The notes under the pieces: model-generated
Databases searched by the model: none
The model's input: only the letters and a program-made list of their open reading frames with translations
Told to the model about the DNA's origin: nothing
Position numbers and translations under genes: made by a program
NCBI GenBank assembly: GCA_964017155.1
Contig: OZ024857.1
Coordinates: 31,007,042 to 31,071,041 of the forward strand
Direction: 5' to 3'
Source: Oasisia sp. SBJ-2009
Lineage: Eukaryota > Annelida > Polychaeta > Sabellida > Siboglinidae
DNA length: 64,000 nucleotides
Shown here: positions 53,260 through 64,000 of the stretch, in pieces
Numbering within the stretch: the first letter of the stretch is position 1
Layout of the letters: every line of letters starts with the position of its first letter

Positions 53260-56200
53260 CGTCGTCGTCGTTGTTGTTGTTGTTGTTGTTGTGTTTTCCG
53301 CTTGAAGGCCGCTACTTGTACGTCGAGATGTCGCAGCCCCGTCAGCCCGGGGACCGAGCTCAACTGTGGTCGCCCATATTTCCCTCAACACACGCTGGCA
53401 AATGCTTCACATTTTGGTATCATCTGTTCGGCAGGGATGGAGGTATCTGCGCATAGAAGCGGTGTTTTAAAAGCAACATTTTCTTGTCTATAAAAACACA
53501 GTCTATCTTGATGTATTTGCTAATTATTTAATAATTCAATAGAAGAAAACGTAATTTAATTTGTTCAGTAATGTTCTGTCTGCCAGCCGGCCGGTCGGCG
53601 TTTCTGTCTCGGTCGGTCGGTCGGTCGGTCGGTCGGTCGGTCGGTCGGTCGGTCGGTCGGTCGGTCGGTCGGTCGGTCGGTCGGTCGGTCGGTCGGTCGG
53701 TCGGTCGGTCGGTCGGTCGGTCGGTCGGTCGGTCGGTCGGTCGGTCGGTCGGTCGGTCGGTCGGTCGGTCGGTCGGTCGGTCGCTCGCTCGCTCGCTCGC
53801 TCGCTCGCTCGCTCGCTCGCTCGCTCGGGCGCTCGGGCGCTCGGGCGCTCGGGCGCTCGGGCGCTCGGTCGCTCGGCCTAACACACTAGCAATGCACTAT
53901 TATAATGCCACGCCCTCTCACTGCAGTGGGGTCGCTGTCCGTGTTCGCGAAGCCTATAAAGGAGTCATTCCTCGGCCGGACACCGATGTTTGTCATCACC
54001 GGTAACCAAGGCAACGAATGGTGGATTAAACATCTGAAGATTCCGCTATTCCACGAGGAGTTTCAGGCATGTAAATCCGATACTAAACATTATTTCCCTA
54101 CAAAGCATCCGTTAGTAAAAATATGTTTCAAACATCTTTCAACAAGTAAACAAACGTTTATAAATAGTATAATTTATTTTAACTGTCCGTTGCATATAAC
54201 CTAGCCGACTTGATCTAAGCACTACAACGAACTGTGCGACGTGTTCAAGCGTCTTACGGAACCGCAAAACTTGATATGTCAAGTGGCACGCTTGTCTGTT
54301 GTAGATCATCTTCGTTGCCGAGCGAAACCAATCTCTGTTCAGTGACATAGCCATAGATGACGTCAGCGTGATCCCATGTCCAGAAGATACTGGTAAGTAC
54401 TCCGCCTTGTTTTAGTAGGCCCGGCCACTTAGTACCTGTAACGCGATAAAAGTTATCTTACAATAACTATACATTTATTTAAATGGAATAGGCCTAGGTT
54501 TGACTATTGTTTTTATATTCACCATAAATGTCCAGAGTTTAAATTGTGACAATGTAAGTGTTTTATTGTTGTCTCCATATATCTAAACAAATCTTTACAC
54601 AATTTGAAATATCACCAGGTCATTGCTGTTTATAGCTTGGTCCAGTTTACAATGACCTAATGTGTTCAATGAACACAAAACAATCGCATTGAGCACATAT
54701 TTGTTATTGCAGAAGCATGTTCCTGCCACTGTTCCATATTCTCCCCACATATCACTAACCTTTGATATTATCAATCTACGTTTGTCTCGTTTTATTTCTT
54801 CCCAGAATTGGACACGAGATTAAGCGACACTACGTCCAGTCCAAGCACCATGACGATGACGTCACACATGGACATTCTACCGACCAGTGAACAAGCGACT
54901 ACAATTGTAACTATTAATACAACCAATTCAACGCAGCCACCAGCACCTAGTTTCAGACGCACAGAAAACCTTACAATATACGATGCTAGTGTGACTGTGG
55001 ATAGTCGTGAATCCATTGCTGCCACCAGGCCTGTGGGTATAACATTATCTCCCGTTATCTGGTCAAAAGAGGAAAATGAGTCGATGTCGAACTTGAGTAA
55101 ATCGTTGGAAACAACAGAACCAATAAGGTCGATGGCGGCTGGTGGTGGGACTGAGAATACGGGTGAGCGAGAGGTGGCCACAATAACACCAACCCCAGGG
55201 AGGCATTATGAGCAGGACACGAGGAATACAGTATCTGATGACACCTCAGCAAGACCGACAGAGCACGTGTTGCATCATACAACCGTGTCACTTCCTACAA
55301 GCTCGACTGACAACGAAACAGCAATGCGACAACGAGAAGACAAGACGGACAAGACACAACCACCGGTGCTTGGAACAGCACAGTCAATGTTGAGCTTGGT
55401 GACGAACACGGTGACGAACACGGCGACGAACACGGTGACGAACAGGGCGACGAACACGGTGACGAACACGGCGAGGAACACGGTGACGAACAAGGCGACG
55501 AACACGGTGACGAACACGGCGAGGAACACGGTGACGAACACGGCGACGAACACGGTGACGAACACGGCGAGGAACACGGTGACGAACACGGCGAGGAACA
55601 CGGTGACGAACACGGCGACGAACACAGTGACGAACACGGTGATGAACACGTCGACAAAAACGATGATGAACACGGTGACAAACACGGCGATGAACACGGC
55701 GACGAACACGGTGATAAACACGCTGATGAACACGGTGACCCTCCGCGAAGACACCGTTCAAGTAAAGAACAAGTTCGGCCAAGTAAGACAGAGTAGCGAG
55801 CTTGACAGTGACGTAACTCCGATCGTAACCGACACTACGTCGCCGGATACTCATCTACAAACAGTCGCTGGCCGTCAACAAACAGCAGATGGTTCGCCGA
55901 CACTACGAGACACCTCACAACTGACAACACTGAGTCCATATTCAACAGGCGAAAAAGAACAATCGGTAACAGACACTGAATGGTTGGTCGGGGACGACAC
56001 GAATAGGTCGGGAGAAACGGTGTTTCCCACACGTGCAACGACGAAGTCTAACATGGTTTTTACTGGAGTGGACAGAACCGTGACAAATGCCCAGGAACCG
56101 GACACAATGGACGAAAGCCCAGCTACTAGTGGCCACATATATACTATAGGTGACATCACTGAAGCACCACCATATATAGCAGATGTACTTTTAAATAATA

Positions 56201-56427
56201 ATCGTACTGTAGAACATGTCACATATGCGACAGAGCACGGTGACACCGCAGTGACGGTTCTTAGATACCAACATGAGAGGGTGACCCACGACGTAACCCT
56301 ACTGGCGGCCGTGCTGGGGACCACAGCTCTCCTGTCGTGTGTCATAGGAGTCATCATGTGGGTCGTTGTGAGCCGACGGGAATACGCCCAACAACAACCC
56401 AAAGCCTCGGCTACTGAGGCTGTATAA
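50504..56427 (+). CDS. type I membrane protein: two sushi domains, one MAM domain, mucin-like stalk
   Basis: Exons are 50504-50573, 51252-51410, 52082-52246, 52462-52620, 53308-53442, 53927-54066, 54305-54392 and 54806-56427, giving 845 aa. Residues 1-23 form a signal peptide ([15 protein letters not shown]). Sushi domain 1 has Cys 26, 49, 63 and 75 with a WNRQPPVC end. Sushi domain 2 has Cys 80, 104, 118 and 130 with WNAKPPTC. The MAM domain runs from [10 protein letters not shown] (Cys 139, 146) via FWYHLF (Cys 217) to [12 protein letters not shown] (Cys 301). Residues 306-800 are Ser/Thr/Asn-rich with a tandem repeat (504-617), probably glycosylated. A hydrophobic helix (about 802-827) and an 18-residue tail follow. 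Domain-bounding introns are phase 1. Intron 6 appears to be GC-AG. Such proteins act in adhesion or recognition; no exact orthologue was recognised. Confidence 0.88.
50828..51052. repeat. (TA)n and (CATA)n microsatellites in intron 1 of the sushi/MAM gene
   Basis: Two TA arrays (about 50829-50868 and 50889-50940) are followed by about 17 CATA tetramers (50984-51052). Confidence 0.95.
51537..51735 (+). repeat. tRNA-derived SINE, family A
   Basis: The head gatagtgtagtggttcactt and B-box-like gagttcaataccgg are followed by a body with tggctcggagatcatg and acactcagggccagcaca. The body matches the copy in UAP1 intron 4 (33.8 kb). Confidence 0.65.
52990..53298 (+). repeat. (GTT)n/(GTC)n trinucleotide array ending at an acceptor
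   Basis: About 100 trinucleotides of GTT and GTC end ten bases before the 3' splice site (cttgaag) of exon 5 of the sushi/MAM gene, so the array supplies the intron's pyrimidine tract. Poly-Ser, poly-Arg, poly-Cys and poly-Thr open frames are artefacts. Confidence 0.95.
53606..53876 (+). repeat. (GGTC)n/(GCTC)n tetranucleotide array
   Basis: About 44 GGTC units pass into GCTC and then GGGCGCTC-type units, about 50 bp before exon 6 of the sushi/MAM gene. GRSV-type open frames are artefacts. Confidence 0.95.
55399..55740 (+). repeat. coding minisatellite (12/24 bp) in the mucin-like stalk
   Basis: Twelve-base units gacgaacacggt or close variants are repeated about 28 times in frame. They encode Thr-Asn-Thr-Val / Thr-Asn-Thr-Ala or Arg. 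The period is a multiple of three, so copy changes alter only stalk length. N-x-T sequons occur throughout. Confidence 0.95.
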
Positions 56428-58090
56428 GTTCAATTATCTCATTTATTGCGTTGGTTTGACCAGTCTTTTTTAAAAGGATTGTATTGTATTCGAGACATGT
56501 CAGAAAAAGATATTGTTGATTCGCAGCGCATCATCAATACTCGTTGCGTTGTGATTATACAATTCAAAGTATTTAAGCGTATTACTTACCTCCTTACTTA
56601 TTTACTTTTTGCAATGCGATCTATGAAGATCACCAGACAATCATAATTAGGGTACTTTCGTATTAATTCGCTCGCTAATAACAAATGACCGTTACTTATC
56701 AGGTTAAGTCCCTCGAATGTTTTGGTCGCACAAAGTGGGCCGATCGACCAAAGTAGGCCCCCGCCCATTTGTCTAATGTTCGCAATCGTACAACTAAATA
56801 TTTATTTTACTGGTGATATAATAAGTAAACCGCCAGAGAACACCTTTGAACAACACAATAAGCCAGTAACGCGAATTGAAACAGGTGAGATCAAAAGTTC
56901 ACATTTCATACTTTTCTTACAATATTTGCATGGTTTGTTAAAAGTTGCAAACGCCTTAATATACTTCGAAATTCGAAAATGCAGATGACTATGGCATATG
57001 AAACTCATTTGTATCAGCCACGCTAAACACAAATTGAAAGTTGGTGGCGCGCATCGGTTTTATTACAATTGGCGGTTGTGTAGTCCTGGCTCTACCCTAT
57101 AGACCCGTAACAATTTGAGGTAAACGGAGTTTTTTCTTTTGATTTGTATTCTACACACCATGTCTTTCAATACTTCAGAAGGTATTTGTGAAAATCCGTG
57201 GCATAAGGTCACTGGAGCGCGAAATCCAAAATTGCCGCCGCTGAGCAGGTAGTCGTCTATAACTTTCTCTCAATAACTTTTCTATCAATTCAGTCTGAAA
57301 TTGACATTTCAGATACGCCTGACCTATTTTACGGGTTGGTGTCGTCTTAGATTAAAAATTCCTTTTGACCCTTTTTGAAGCACGCTACACTGAGCAGTTG
57401 ATTTATTTTATTTGTGCTGGTCTTCCCGATGCACTGCGTGGAAGTTAATTTACGTCCATGGGGTGATACTCATGCCGTCATCGCTATAGCAGTGCTACAC
57501 ACGGTTACAGATATTCTGAGACAGGCACGTTTGCGGCCATCTAAGGAATATTTGGAGGGTTTCGTTATGCGAAGATCGTACGTTGTATTGGTTACTACAT
57601 CAGTGGGAGTGGCCTGGGCGATATCATAATCAAAGTAGAGGTTTTTAGAAGCGAACCCTGATTTCAATCCCCACCGGAAGTCACTACTATGTGTTAATGT
57701 AAAGCATGCTGGTGATTGTCGAAATGACTGATGCTCTCAGTTGGGAGGTACTCTTCCTTGCCAACGACTCAACTCAATGATGAATAGATGCACCTGCATA
57801 ACATTTTAAGAATGCTACCATATTAATAAAAATCATGAATGGCAGACAACTAGACATGTATAATTATATACTGCACGTAACATTACCTCACCCGAGACGA
57901 CAATACAAGCTTACATTTACACACTGAAGGTTTAAACATGGAATTTGCAACACAATTAGATGATAGCGATATTTGATTTCCACAAAGAAGCCAGAAGACC
58001 ACAGCTGTCCCAGCTACGACCCTGTTGCGTATTTCACCGACGTGGAAAGACCTGCTTTATCACATTCAGCTCATATAAACGAGAATTACT
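56428..58090. other. 3' flank of the sushi/MAM gene, no gene recognised
   Basis: Possible 3' untranslated region. An AATAAA occurs at 57825-57830. Other open frames (for example near 57414-57629) are not recognised. Confidence 0.35.
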
Positions 58091-58121
58091 GTTGAAATTT
58101 ACCATCTGACTCAATTTTAGA

Positions 58122-58206
<85 letters not shown>

Positions 58207-58248
58207 ATATATATATTTACTCAATTTTGTCAGATGGTAAATTTCAAC
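58091..58248. mobile_element. small palindromic element with a (TA)n core
   Basis: gttgaaatttaccatctgac at 58091 and its reverse complement ending at 58248 flank about 95 bp of TA repeat. The left arm continues tcaatttt and the right arm mirrors it with small differences. This is a minimal MITE whose interior is a microsatellite. Confidence 0.65.
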
Positions 58249-58259
58249 AATTATTTCCA

Positions 58260-59690
58260 ACACTTACACACTTACACTCGGAATATTGCAATCGTCCCTG
58301 CTAGTTGTGGTCTACTTGCTGTCTCGAGTGAATGGAGATTTTCCATCAGCCTTCCAGAGATGCACTTGACCCAAAATTAAAATCTCGTATCAAAACACGA
58401 AATCCATAAATATGTATAATTTGACGTCGCACAAAAAGACATCGCTTAGAATGAAACAGTTATAAGTAATGTTTCGGAAGTTTCCATCCTAGTTTTCAAA
58501 TGTTCCCCAGTCCATGGTTGCGTGATTTACATAAATGTGTCTGTGCTACAGGTCTACAGGATATAAATATATCGGCACAAACTGTTGTTGAAGCTTTTTA
58601 AGATAGTTCAAAATGTCAAGTGTTGAGATTAATGGTCGTTCATAACGTCAACATTTTCCGAAACGTACACACTGTACGCAAGGGGGACCAGAGGCTTCGG
58701 TTCATTTTTGTTTCTCCGAAAATCAACTTTTAGTTTTACCCACACTCTGCATACTTCGCCGGGAAGAGAGTGAAGGGCGAGAAAGTTCTGTCAACTCACG
58801 GCGGCTGCATGGGTTACCGATGTTAGTGCTGGATGGGAGAATCGTTTTAACGGATATTGCTTTATTCATAGACACCATTCGTTCTTTTTTCTTTAAGAAA
58901 TACGCCAAATGGCGAGTTTTTAATATACGTTTGAGCTATGGCATAATTTAGTGAATGTGCATGTACCTGTAATAAAATTTTGCTTAGCGCGACACCAACC
59001 GGAGTGCACAAGTCACCATCTTGCTTGCTTACACCATCATGTCCTAAATTCATGCGACAGACTCGTGCATTTTTACGTGTCCATTGTCAAAATACACGTA
59101 AAACTGCTGTAGCCTACTTGTCAGACTTGAACTTGACCTACTTGCTAATGCAAGTATTATAATCACAGTACTTTTTGGGGACGGGATGAGGTCAAGAAAA
59201 AGGCGTACCCTTCGGCAGAAACTGTTGACAATTATGAACGAGTCCTATTATTCTTCAAATAAAACACGAATTATATTTAAAACCATCCATTTTCTGAGTG
59301 ATATGCATTCACCCGATCCTGGCTTAGTTTTAGTATCCGGAAGTTGATTGATGCGTCTTGAAAAAGAGAAAGAGGAGTACAGGAAACCTCTCACTCGGGC
59401 TGACTATCAGAACGTTATCAACACTCCCCAGCCACACTGCATGGCGCCCTGCCCTGCCCTGCCCTGCCAACAGAAGAGGTCGATGTGGGTGCTTCATGTG
59501 GAAACGAGGCCAACTGCAAGCAAATTGTAACGTGCTCAAGACTGAGATTATATAAAAAAAAATGTTTATTACTTGTTAACATGCTGATATGCTTGTTTTT
59601 TCGACACCTTTAGCATTACGAGTACCGTATTGCGATACTACTTAAAATCGACGTAATATATTATTGATTTACAATTATGCGGCGAGGCGT
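58260..59690. other. no gene recognised
   Basis: Moderately AT-rich intergenic sequence. Open frames at 58723-59053 and 59348-59539 overlap each other on both strands without similarity to known families. Confidence 0.4.
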
Positions 59691-59697
59691 AGTTCAG

Positions 59698-60232
<535 letters not shown>

Positions 60233-60235
60233 AGT

Positions 60236-60361
<126 letters not shown>

Positions 60362-60382
60362 TAAAGTGTGCGTAACACCACG

Positions 60383-60560
60383 GGCGTCGATCGGTGGGGG
60401 ACGGGGGGGGGGACGCGTCCCCCCCCTCCCCCCACTTTTCAGAGTGGGGGGACAGCATAGGAATTGTCCCCCCCCCACTTTTCAGTTCAGAAAAATTGCG
60501 ATGTATATAAGCCTGACTCAACATTCCTCTCTCTTAAAAGCCGCTATATAGGATTAGCTA
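60383..60560 (+). repeat. GGGCGTCGATC-ended repeat, copy 1
   Basis: It starts gggcgtcgatcggtggggga and contains agcataggaattgtccc, acttttcagttca and ctctctcttaaaagcc. It is homologous to 61076-61220 and its end is shared with 47268 and (reversed) 62262. Confidence 0.6.
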
Positions 60561-60899
60561 GAAAATAAACTCGCGTTATGAAGTTCAGCAAAGTTATTTA
60601 TCGCAAATGAACACAAGGCAAACAAGCTTTGAGGCATGTTTTGCTGTTAGTGCGCCATAATCCGTGATAGTTATTGAAACAAACGTAATATTTTAAGGTA
60701 TTGAACGAAATTTAGACAACTCTTCATAGTAGTCATCACAGGAGAGTTATCGAACAGCCCGTGGCATTTATACCAAAAATGCTTTGTAATTTCGCTGCAC
60801 ATTGACGATTTTAACTTTGTCGAGCAAACGCAGAAATGCCAATCGGAAAGTTTATAACTACCTGACAAATGTAAGCCGCTGCCACGCTCTATCAACCTT

Positions 60900-61075
60900 G
60901 TGTTGATATTATTAATAGGCTCTAGCCATCAAGCACATTTTAAATTATGAAATTTGTGTTGCACTTTCACCCGTTGCCTGCTTGATGCTTATCGCCTGCG
61001 GCAGAAGCGGCGGATTCATGCACTTTGTGTAACATATTCCCATTTGAGTGAGTTCTACACAGGCACAGCATGGGC
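60900..61075 (+). repeat. dispersed repeat related to 49.31-49.67 kb
   Basis: The strings ctagccatcaagcaca, gcctgcggcagaagcggc and cactttgtgtaac recur at 61560-61690 and, more distantly, at 49.4 kb. Confidence 0.5.
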
Positions 61076-61220
61076 GTCGATCAGTGGGGGACGAGGGGAA
61101 CGCTGACCACCCCACGGCCTCAGCATAGGAAATTTCCTCATACTTTTTCAGTTCATAAAACAAATTTATAGGCATATATAGCGAGACTGATCACTCCCCT
61201 CTCTTAAAAACCTACATCTG
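61076..61220 (+). repeat. GGGCGTCGATC-ended repeat, copy 2
   Basis: It starts gggcgtcgatcagtggggga and later has cagcataggaaatttcc and cccctctcttaaaaac, paralleling copy 1 at 60383. Confidence 0.6.
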
Positions 61221-61370
61221 TCTAGTAGTAAAATTAATAATAAGAACTAAAATTCCGACTACCTAGTGGAAGATCACTAGGTAAATTGCTTGGTTGGCAG
61301 CAGCTCGCAACTTGCTCTAAGTCCAGTAAATATTCATCATGCCGGGCTCTGGCATTTTGCACCTTTATAT

Positions 61371-61559
<189 letters not shown>

Positions 61560-61562
<3 letters not shown>

Positions 61563-61870
61563 CCATCAAGCACATAATAGATTATTAATTTTTGTTTGCC
61601 ATGTCATCCCTTGGATTGCAGCCTGGTCCCCCTGGTGGATATTTATGTCGCCTACGGCGGAACCAGAGCATTTATGCACTTTGTGTAATTTGATCTCATT
61701 TTAGTGATGACAAATTTCCTTGCCAAAAGGTGGGATTGGGAAGTCCTACACAGGCACCCCTGTAACCTCTGCATCTTGTCACTCTATGAATCAGGCAAGC
61801 AGTGTTGGGTCCAACGTTTACCCCAAATGTTCAGTGATTGGGGTAGACCATGGCCCCTCTTCAAATATAT
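61560..61870 (+). repeat. dispersed repeat, third copy
   Basis: agccatcaagcaca, cgcctacggcggaa and gtcactctatgaatcaggca correspond to 49.31-49.67 and 60.90-61.07 kb. Confidence 0.55.
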
Positions 61871-61996
61871 GTTGCCAACATAAATGTTGCCAACATATAA
61901 ATTCAAATAACATAAAGTTTTTTTTACTTTAGAATTAGCACCAGACAAACAATGAATTATGTTTTATATATTTTTTTTAAATATGTGTATTTCAGG

Positions 61997-61997
<1 letters not shown>

Positions 61998-62083
<86 letters not shown>

Positions 62084-62101
62084 ATATATATTATACATGC
62101 C

Positions 62102-62193
<92 letters not shown>

Positions 62194-62265
62194 CATACAC
62201 ATATATGTATATAAATTGGTCCCCCGTCCCCCCCACTTTTAAAACCGGATCGACGCCCCTGCGTA
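61998..62265 (-). mobile_element. (TA)n-cored element ending CGACGCCCCTG
   Basis: A TA-rich block (61999-62188) is followed by attggtcccccgtccc and ccggatcgacgcccctg. The last 78 bp are the reverse complement of 47266-47340 with few changes. Confidence 0.55.
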
Positions 62266-62269
62266 TCAC

Positions 62270-62800
62270 ACGAACATTGTTGAGAGTATTGTATTTTTGT
62301 CTATTACAAGAATACAACGACTACATTGGGGTAGTGTACGTGTCAACCATCCCGCTGACGTACAAATGGTTTCGTGGTCAAATAGAAATTGTCCGATAAC
62401 AAGGGCATGTCGAGATGCTTCGTTAGCACCCAAGATATACAAGAACTATTCACATAGGGTATATGGCGATATATACACGTTGCTACTATATTTCTATTTT
62501 AAGTCTTACTGATGACTAATGAGATTAATCATCATCAGCTATTCAACCGTCACCATATTCAGTAAGGACCAGACGAGATATCGATCATTGACCAGGGCAC
62601 GTTTAAGCTGAGTAAATGTAGATAAGTGGATAATTGAGGATGTGTAACAGAACACATTTTTTGAGACGTCCGGTATTACCCCATTTGCTGCGTCGGCCAG
62701 GCAACCTGCAAACACACTGCCGTGGACTACGCCAACACCCAGCCCCGTCAGTCTCTAGCTGTCGGTGTCCTGTGTGACTTGTGGATACACAACAAAGACC
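62270..62800. other. upstream region of a signal-peptide exon
   Basis: No gene was recognised. Moderately GC-rich DNA from 62650 onwards could be promoter or leader of the exon at 62805. Confidence 0.35.
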
Positions 62801-62804
62801 AACC

Positions 62805-62889
62805 ATGAAGCCTCCAGGCGGTATCGTGGCCCTTCTCACGTTGTTGGTCCTCGTTCTGCAGACTTTACATGTCGACGCCGCCCGAAAAG
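62805..62889 (+). CDS. first coding exon of a secreted or membrane protein (gene continues)
   Basis: ATG in good context (aaccATGA) opens 28 codons: MKPPGG, then a hydrophobic core IVALLTLLVLVLQTL, then HVDAARK. This is a typical signal peptide with likely cleavage after VDA. A 5' splice site (AAAAG|GTAGGT) follows in phase 1. The neighbouring sushi/MAM gene has the same plan (signal-peptide exon ending in phase 1), so a related extracellular gene is plausible. No second exon was recognised before the window ends. Confidence 0.6.
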
Positions 62890-63299
62890 GTAGGTTGTTG
62901 CTACGACTTTGCCTTTCACAACCCATCTATGCTGTTGACTCTTTACTTTACACTGCTCTGCTGCCAGGGTGATATTGCTTTTATTTACACTGACTACATG
63001 TCAGTGTATTATTACTGTTCAGTTATCATTTCTATACTTTACATTGCTCCACTAACAATCTATATTGCTTCTAAGACTGCCAGTTTGTATTTGTTCTTTA
63101 ATAATTACACTGCTCAAATTTCAGTTTGTGCTGCTTCGATAGTAATAATAGTTATCAGTCAGTGCATCGATAGCATAACATTATGACTAATACTAACTTC
63201 GCTAGAGTTGAGACTGGAACGTACAACTCCGCGATGTGTCCGCATTATGCAAAATAAAAAGGTAAATTCGGTTCCTACGAACTCCTCAGACGGCCTAAA

Positions 63300-63395
63300 G
63301 AGTTTTGATAAAGCGCTTCGGACTTCATTCCCTGCCAGACCTTTTCAGTCGAAGATATGGTGACTTCTCCGGGAAGTACTCCCATACATATTATT
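63300..63395 (-). repeat. SINE family B tail
   Basis: On the minus strand it reads acttcccggagaagtc, then ggtctggcagggaatgaagt and cgaagcgctttatc, matching the family B body and tail. Confidence 0.55.
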
Positions 63396-63794
63396 AGTAT
63401 TCATTATTGTATTGACACTGCTTCTTCTGTGTTACGAAAGCTGTCACCAGCTGGTTTTAGGCACTCCACCCCACCAATAAAATTCTAGTGTAACCCCAAT
63501 GGAATGTTTCTTTCCAGATCTTTTGTTTTATCAGCTCCATGCAGCAATACACGGTTAAAAGTGGCAATGAAGATTGCCAGTTTAAGCCATCTTGTTATTT
63601 TACTGTCTTCTATACTTGATCAAACTTCTTACATGCTTGACAGGCTAAGGCAATACGCTCGTGAATGTGTTTGCTTGTGCTGCGAATCCAGGTACAAATG
63701 CATCACCACTACCTGTCTTTATTATTTTGTATTAATCTTTTGTGATGATGGTGATGTCCTTGGTTGTAATAGTGTTGACAACCTGTGTTACAAC

Positions 63795-64000
63795 CGATAA
63801 TGTAATAATCGCCTGTTAATGTAATAACTGCCGATAATGTAATAAAATCAACCGATAATGTAATAACCGCCTGATAATGTAATAACATCAACCCATAATG
63901 TAATAAACTTGCTATCCAATAATGTAATAATGTTCGTCCGTTAATGTAATAATCTCCTTTTGCCTGATAATGTAATAACTTTCGCCTGATAATGTAATAA
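63795..64000 (+). repeat. interspersed AATGTAATAA repeat at the window edge
   Basis: The core AATGTAATAA occurs ten times at spacings of roughly 17-25 bp with variable separators (cgcctg, atcaacc, ttcgtccg). It continues to the last base, so the array is cut by the window. Confidence 0.85.

Noticed and set aside
53041..53493. Poly-Ser, poly-Thr and poly-Arg proteins
   Set aside because: They are frames of the GTT/GTC array; the true coding exon begins at 53308 in the MAM frame.
55275..55854. Minus-strand frames of [17 protein letters not shown] and RVRHRVRR repeats
   Set aside because: They are shadows of the coding Thr-Asn minisatellite on the plus strand, whose frame is continuous with the transmembrane domain.

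Overview
This is a stretch of animal nuclear genome. Its genes are split by spliceosomal introns with GT-AG ends. Intergenic and intronic DNA is AT-rich and packed with microsatellites, minisatellites, tRNA-derived SINEs, LINE remnants and small hairpin DNA transposons, and there is one 200-base assembly gap (23801-24000). The gene content (TBC1D7, UAP1, RPL12 and a sushi/MAM membrane protein) and the repeat style suggest a marine invertebrate, perhaps a mollusc or another lophotrochozoan. The species cannot be settled from the sequence alone.

Layout. Positions 1-9150 are repeat-rich: a possible short coding exon at 654-752, a hairpin MITE at 2560-2812, a decayed PHD-finger fragment near 5640-5790, a 203-bp tandem repeat at 7480-8390, and many copies of a palindrome centred on TGACGTCA that run up to the start of TBC1D7. 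TBC1D7 (plus strand, 9177-19303, six coding exons, 307 aa) is followed by UAP1 (plus strand, 25752-41055, ten coding exons, 520 aa, with the AGX1/AGX2-type cassette exon at 38734-38781). RPL12 (minus strand, 46540-42851, six coding exons, 165 aa) converges tail-to-tail with UAP1. A gene for a type I membrane protein (plus strand, 50504-56427, eight exons, 845 aa: signal peptide, two sushi domains, one MAM domain, Thr/Asn-rich mucin-like stalk, transmembrane helix) comes next. A signal-peptide exon of a further gene (62805-62889) runs towards the right edge. All exon joins of the four main genes were checked by hand for phase, and predicted lengths agree with the known families.

The genes do not form one pathway. 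TBC1D7 is a subunit of the TSC complex that restrains mTORC1, UAP1 makes UDP-GlcNAc, RPL12 is a large-subunit ribosomal protein, and the sushi/MAM protein is a cell-surface molecule of unknown role.

The most unusual property is that many minisatellites sit exactly on splice junctions and contain copies of them. UAP1 exon 2 has 24 evenly spaced copies of its 3' splice site (55-bp unit), exon 3 has 9 copies of its 5' splice site (46-bp unit), and exon 5 has 12 copies of its 3' splice site (66-bp unit). The TBC1D7 stop codon lies in the first unit of an 85-bp array, and RPL12 exon 2 abuts ten identical 30-bp units. A second striking feature is the family of long palindromes built around a CRE-like TGACGTCA core upstream of TBC1D7. 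Others are a 416-bp foldback element with an 8-bp target-site duplication inside RPL12 intron 1 and a satellite dense in CACGTG near 48.3-49.1 kb.
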